DNA of 14,709 nt, from contig JAZUCO010000111.1 of assembly GCA_045639185.1 (NCBI GenBank), positions 1 to 14,709 on the forward strand, read 5' to 3'. This DNA comes from UBA1081 sp045639185. Lineage in GTDB: Bacteria > Bacillota > Clostridia > Oscillospirales > Acutalibacteraceae. Below are positions 12,846-14,709 of the stretch, piece by piece. The first letter of the stretch is position 1. Each line of letters begins with the position of its first letter. Below the pieces are notes generated by a model, which did not search any database, had not been told where the DNA came from, and was given only the letters and a program-made list of their open reading frames with translations. Made by a program: the position numbers and the translations under genes.

Positions 12846-13762
12846 TATCGCACCTCTTTCATCCATTCGGCAGTACGTATTATTGCTTCTTCAAAAGTAA
12901 GCTCAGGCACAAAGCCTGTATGCTCGGTAAGTTCTGTTATATCTGCACAAAGATACATTACCTGACCTTCATTATAAGGCAGATCTCCTAAACCAACCTT
13001 TAATTCAGGGTTGATGCAATCACGCATTGCAGTGATATAATCTGCCAGAAGTCTTGTCTGACCGCTGCCGAGGGGGTAAACAGAGCCGTGCTTACCCTTT
13101 TCACCGATAAGGTAAAAAGCGGTTGCCGCATCATCGCAATGGAGGAAATCCCACTGCTGTTCACCCTTCGTGAATGAAGTATACTCCCCTTTAATCATTT
13201 TGTCAAGACTCGACATTATGATTGAATTAGGGTTGCCTTTCTGCCCGAAAACGCTTAAAATACGCACCCAGCAATGTCTGAGACCAAGCTGCTCAGCATC
13301 CATACGGCTGAATTTACCTGCTGTATATTTTGCGATTCCGTATCCTGTTTCGGGATTTGCAGGAGTCAATGCTGTAAGTTTTTCGGTTGTTCTGCCGTAT
13401 TCCGCTTGTGATCCAGCACTTACAAAGCATTCACAACCTGTGTCTGCGGCAAGTTTTACCGCATCAAGAGTGTATTTTATATTATCTGTCTGAGTATAAG
13501 TGTCATTTCTGACATTTCCGAAGGTTCCGAGCCACGCAAAATGGTAAAGCACATCGCATTTTTTGTCAATTTTTTCCGCAAGAATTGCATATTCGGAAAT
13601 ATCGGCATCAATTGCAGTTACAAGAGGACTTGAGAAAAACTCATCATCCTTTTTGTCTTCTTTTCTGCAGAGTGCGATGACTTCAACATTCTCTTTTACT
13701 AATTTTCTGATAAGTGCAGAGGCAATCATACCTGTTGCACCCGTTACAATGGCTCTTTTCAT
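12845..13762 (-). CDS. NAD(P)-dependent extended SDR: nucleotide-sugar epimerase/dehydratase/reductase
   Basis: This 305-residue cytosolic protein has an N-terminal Rossmann fold, TGATGMIAS (7-15, the GxxGxxG loop with Ala in the last position). It also has the acidic DAD segment (52-54), HFAW (74-77), SAGSQAEYG (115-123) and the catalytic YGIAK (Tyr141, Lys145), as in NAD-dependent epimerases. The C-terminal half (FLHCDDAATAFYLI and after) is the sugar-nucleotide binding part. It starts at ATG 13762 with GGAG at an 8-nt gap, 15 bp after the TPP enzyme gene. It overlaps the next gene by TAATG. The context points to the reduction or epimerisation of an activated deoxysugar. It could act on the product of the neighbouring TPP enzyme, but this is inferred. 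Confidence 0.88.
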   Translation of the reverse strand: MKRAIVTGATGMIASALIRKLVKENVEVIALCRKEDKKDDEFFSSPLVTAIDADISEYAILAEKIDKKCDVLYHFAWLGTFGNVRNDTYTQTDNIKYTLDAVKLAADTGCECFVSAGSQAEYGRTTEKLTALTPANPETGYGIAKYTAGKFSRMDAEQLGLRHCWVRILSVFGQKGNPNSIIMSSLDKMIKGEYTSFTKGEQQWDFLHCDDAATAFYLIGEKGKHGSVYPLGSGQTRLLADYITAMRDCINPELKVGLGDLPYNEGQVMYLCADITELTEHTGFVPELTFEEAIIRTAEWMKEVR

Positions 13763-13777
13763 CTGAAATACTCCGTT

Positions 13778-14709
13778 TTACTCAGTAATAAGGGGGATAA
13801 ACATAATTTTTTCAAGCTCTTCACGGGGAAGGAACGGTGCAAGATCCTCAAGAGGAGCTGAAACGAGTGTTCCGTCGGGAAGTTTCTTTGTGGCTGACTT
13901 GGGTTCAAACTTCTGTTCAGGGTCAACCATAATTTCACAGAATGCATAACCGGGAATTGCAAGAGTTTCTTCAATCTTTGCACCGAGGTCTGCTGTTTTC
14001 TCAATTCTCACATAAGGAATACCGTATGCGGGAATGAGCTTTGACATATCAGGGAAGCTCAGGTCATTACTGTCCTGACCAACACCGACAAGGGGCTCGC
14101 CAAAGAAATTCATCTGCGATTGTCTGATTGAATGACAACCGCCGTTGTTTATCATAAAAATTTTAATGGGTAATTTATTCTGAACGATTGTCTGAAGCTC
14201 CTGAAGATTCATCTGAATACTTCCGTCGCCTGTCACATTGATTATATCCTGTGAAGAATCTGAGACACAAGCTCCGATTGCAGCAGGAAGATCATAACCC
14301 ATTGAAGCGACAGCAGAGTTTATGATAAAACGCTGATCTTTCTTGATAACATAACCGTGACTGCCCACAACACAAGCTGAACCGTTACCTACGACAGTAA
14401 TCTGTCCCTCATTAAGACGGTTACTCAGTTCCTTTATAAATGCATAAACATTTACGGGCTCTGTCTGTTCATAGTGCTTGGGAAGGACAACGGGATAGTC
14501 TTTCTTCCATCCTCTGCATGTTTCATTCCAGTTTTCTTTTGTGAAAACCTTTTCATCGCTGAGAAGCTCATTCATTCTTTTAAGGAATGCCTTTGCATCT
14601 GCACATATGGGCATATCGGGGTTGACTGTGGGCTTTTTGAGCTCTTCAGGGTCAACATCCACAACGATTTTCTTTGCAGCTCTTGCCCATGATTTATAAT
14701 TATAACCTA
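13778..14709 (-). CDS. TPP-dependent acetolactate-synthase-like enzyme, partial (5' end outside window)
   Basis: The open frame continues past the right edge. The visible part covers the end of the central domain and the whole C-terminal TPP domain (about 310 codons). The frame from 14707 reads GYNYKSWARAAKKIVVDVD, an ALS-family pattern, so the GTG at 14662 is internal. The pyrophosphate/Mg motif is present as GDGS..., 24 residues, then NN. GNGSACVVGSHGYVI and the MGYDLPAAIGA segment are also present. ALS-like enzymes decarboxylate pyruvate and transfer the two-carbon unit. True acetolactate synthase is unlikely, because the neighbours are a sugar SDR and a glycosyltransferase. A role in surface sugar synthesis (YerE-like branching or a related reaction) fits better but is an inference. 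Confidence 0.88.
   Translation of the reverse strand, partial: GYNYKSWARAAKKIVVDVDPEELKKPTVNPDMPICADAKAFLKRMNELLSDEKVFTKENWNETCRGWKKDYPVVLPKHYEQTEPVNVYAFIKELSNRLNEGQITVVGNGSACVVGSHGYVIKKDQRFIINSAVASMGYDLPAAIGACVSDSSQDIINVTGDGSIQMNLQELQTIVQNKLPIKIFMINNGGCHSIRQSQMNFFGEPLVGVGQDSNDLSFPDMSKLIPAYGIPYVRIEKTADLGAKIEETLAIPGYAFCEIMVDPEQKFEPKSATKKLPDGTLVSAPLEDLAPFLPREELEKIMFIPLITE

Noticed and set aside
13170..13493. A 107-codon open frame on the plus strand
   Set aside because: It is antisense to the SDR gene, whose motifs are clear; the translation shows no domain.
14660..14662. GTG as the true start of the TPP enzyme
   Set aside because: The frame stays open to the window edge and the extra residues match the acetolactate-synthase family, so this codon is internal.

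Overview
The window looks like a chromosomal segment from a low-to-moderate GC, spore-forming, Gram-positive gut or rumen Clostridia (Oscillospirales/Ruminococcaceae-like). The evidence is two spoVA sporulation genes, strong SigA-type promoters, purine-rich ribosome binding sites, U-tailed hairpin terminators, an AraB ribulokinase, an LtaS/MdoB-type membrane enzyme, and a very large secreted BspA-type leucine-rich-repeat protein ending in a cellulosomal-type dockerin. The species is not identifiable from the sequence alone. No tRNA, rRNA, CRISPR array, transposase or integrase was seen.

Left part (1-2650). A 104-bp chain of hairpins with 9-bp terminal inverted repeats (17-120) precedes spoVAC (180-623, +). 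Next comes a small two-gene module on the minus strand: a DUF6442-like membrane protein followed by an XRE-family regulator. A perfect consensus promoter overlapped by 9-bp repeats drives it. Just beyond is an in-frame copy of the last 20 codons and stop of spoVAC (1300-1362), whose matching part differs only at synonymous positions. The layout looks as if the module entered at the 3' end of spoVAC. mntP (manganese exporter, -) and a histidine phosphatase gene (+) follow, sharing a compact divergent promoter region.

Middle part (2650-7936). On the minus strand lie a large LtaS/MdoB-like phosphoglycerol transferase, araB (L-ribulokinase, without araA or araD nearby) and a small two-helix membrane protein. 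spoVAD (6879-7892, +) lies about 6.3 kb from spoVAC. These two genes are usually adjacent, so the spoVA set is dispersed here.

Right part (7934-14709). One 3.8-kb minus-strand gene encodes the secreted repeat protein with dockerin. Nearly identical 40-bp terminator sequences lie at its end and just upstream of it. Then comes a tightly packed minus-strand operon reading in from the right edge: a TPP-dependent acetolactate-synthase-like enzyme (cut by the window end), an extended SDR sugar epimerase/reductase, and a GT2 polyprenol-phosphate-type glycosyltransferase. The last two overlap at TAATG. This set suggests a nucleotide-sugar branch of a cell-surface glycan pathway.

Several starts were moved downstream of the longest open frame because a well-spaced ribosome binding site supports the shorter form. 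No intergenic stretch exceeds 300 bases.
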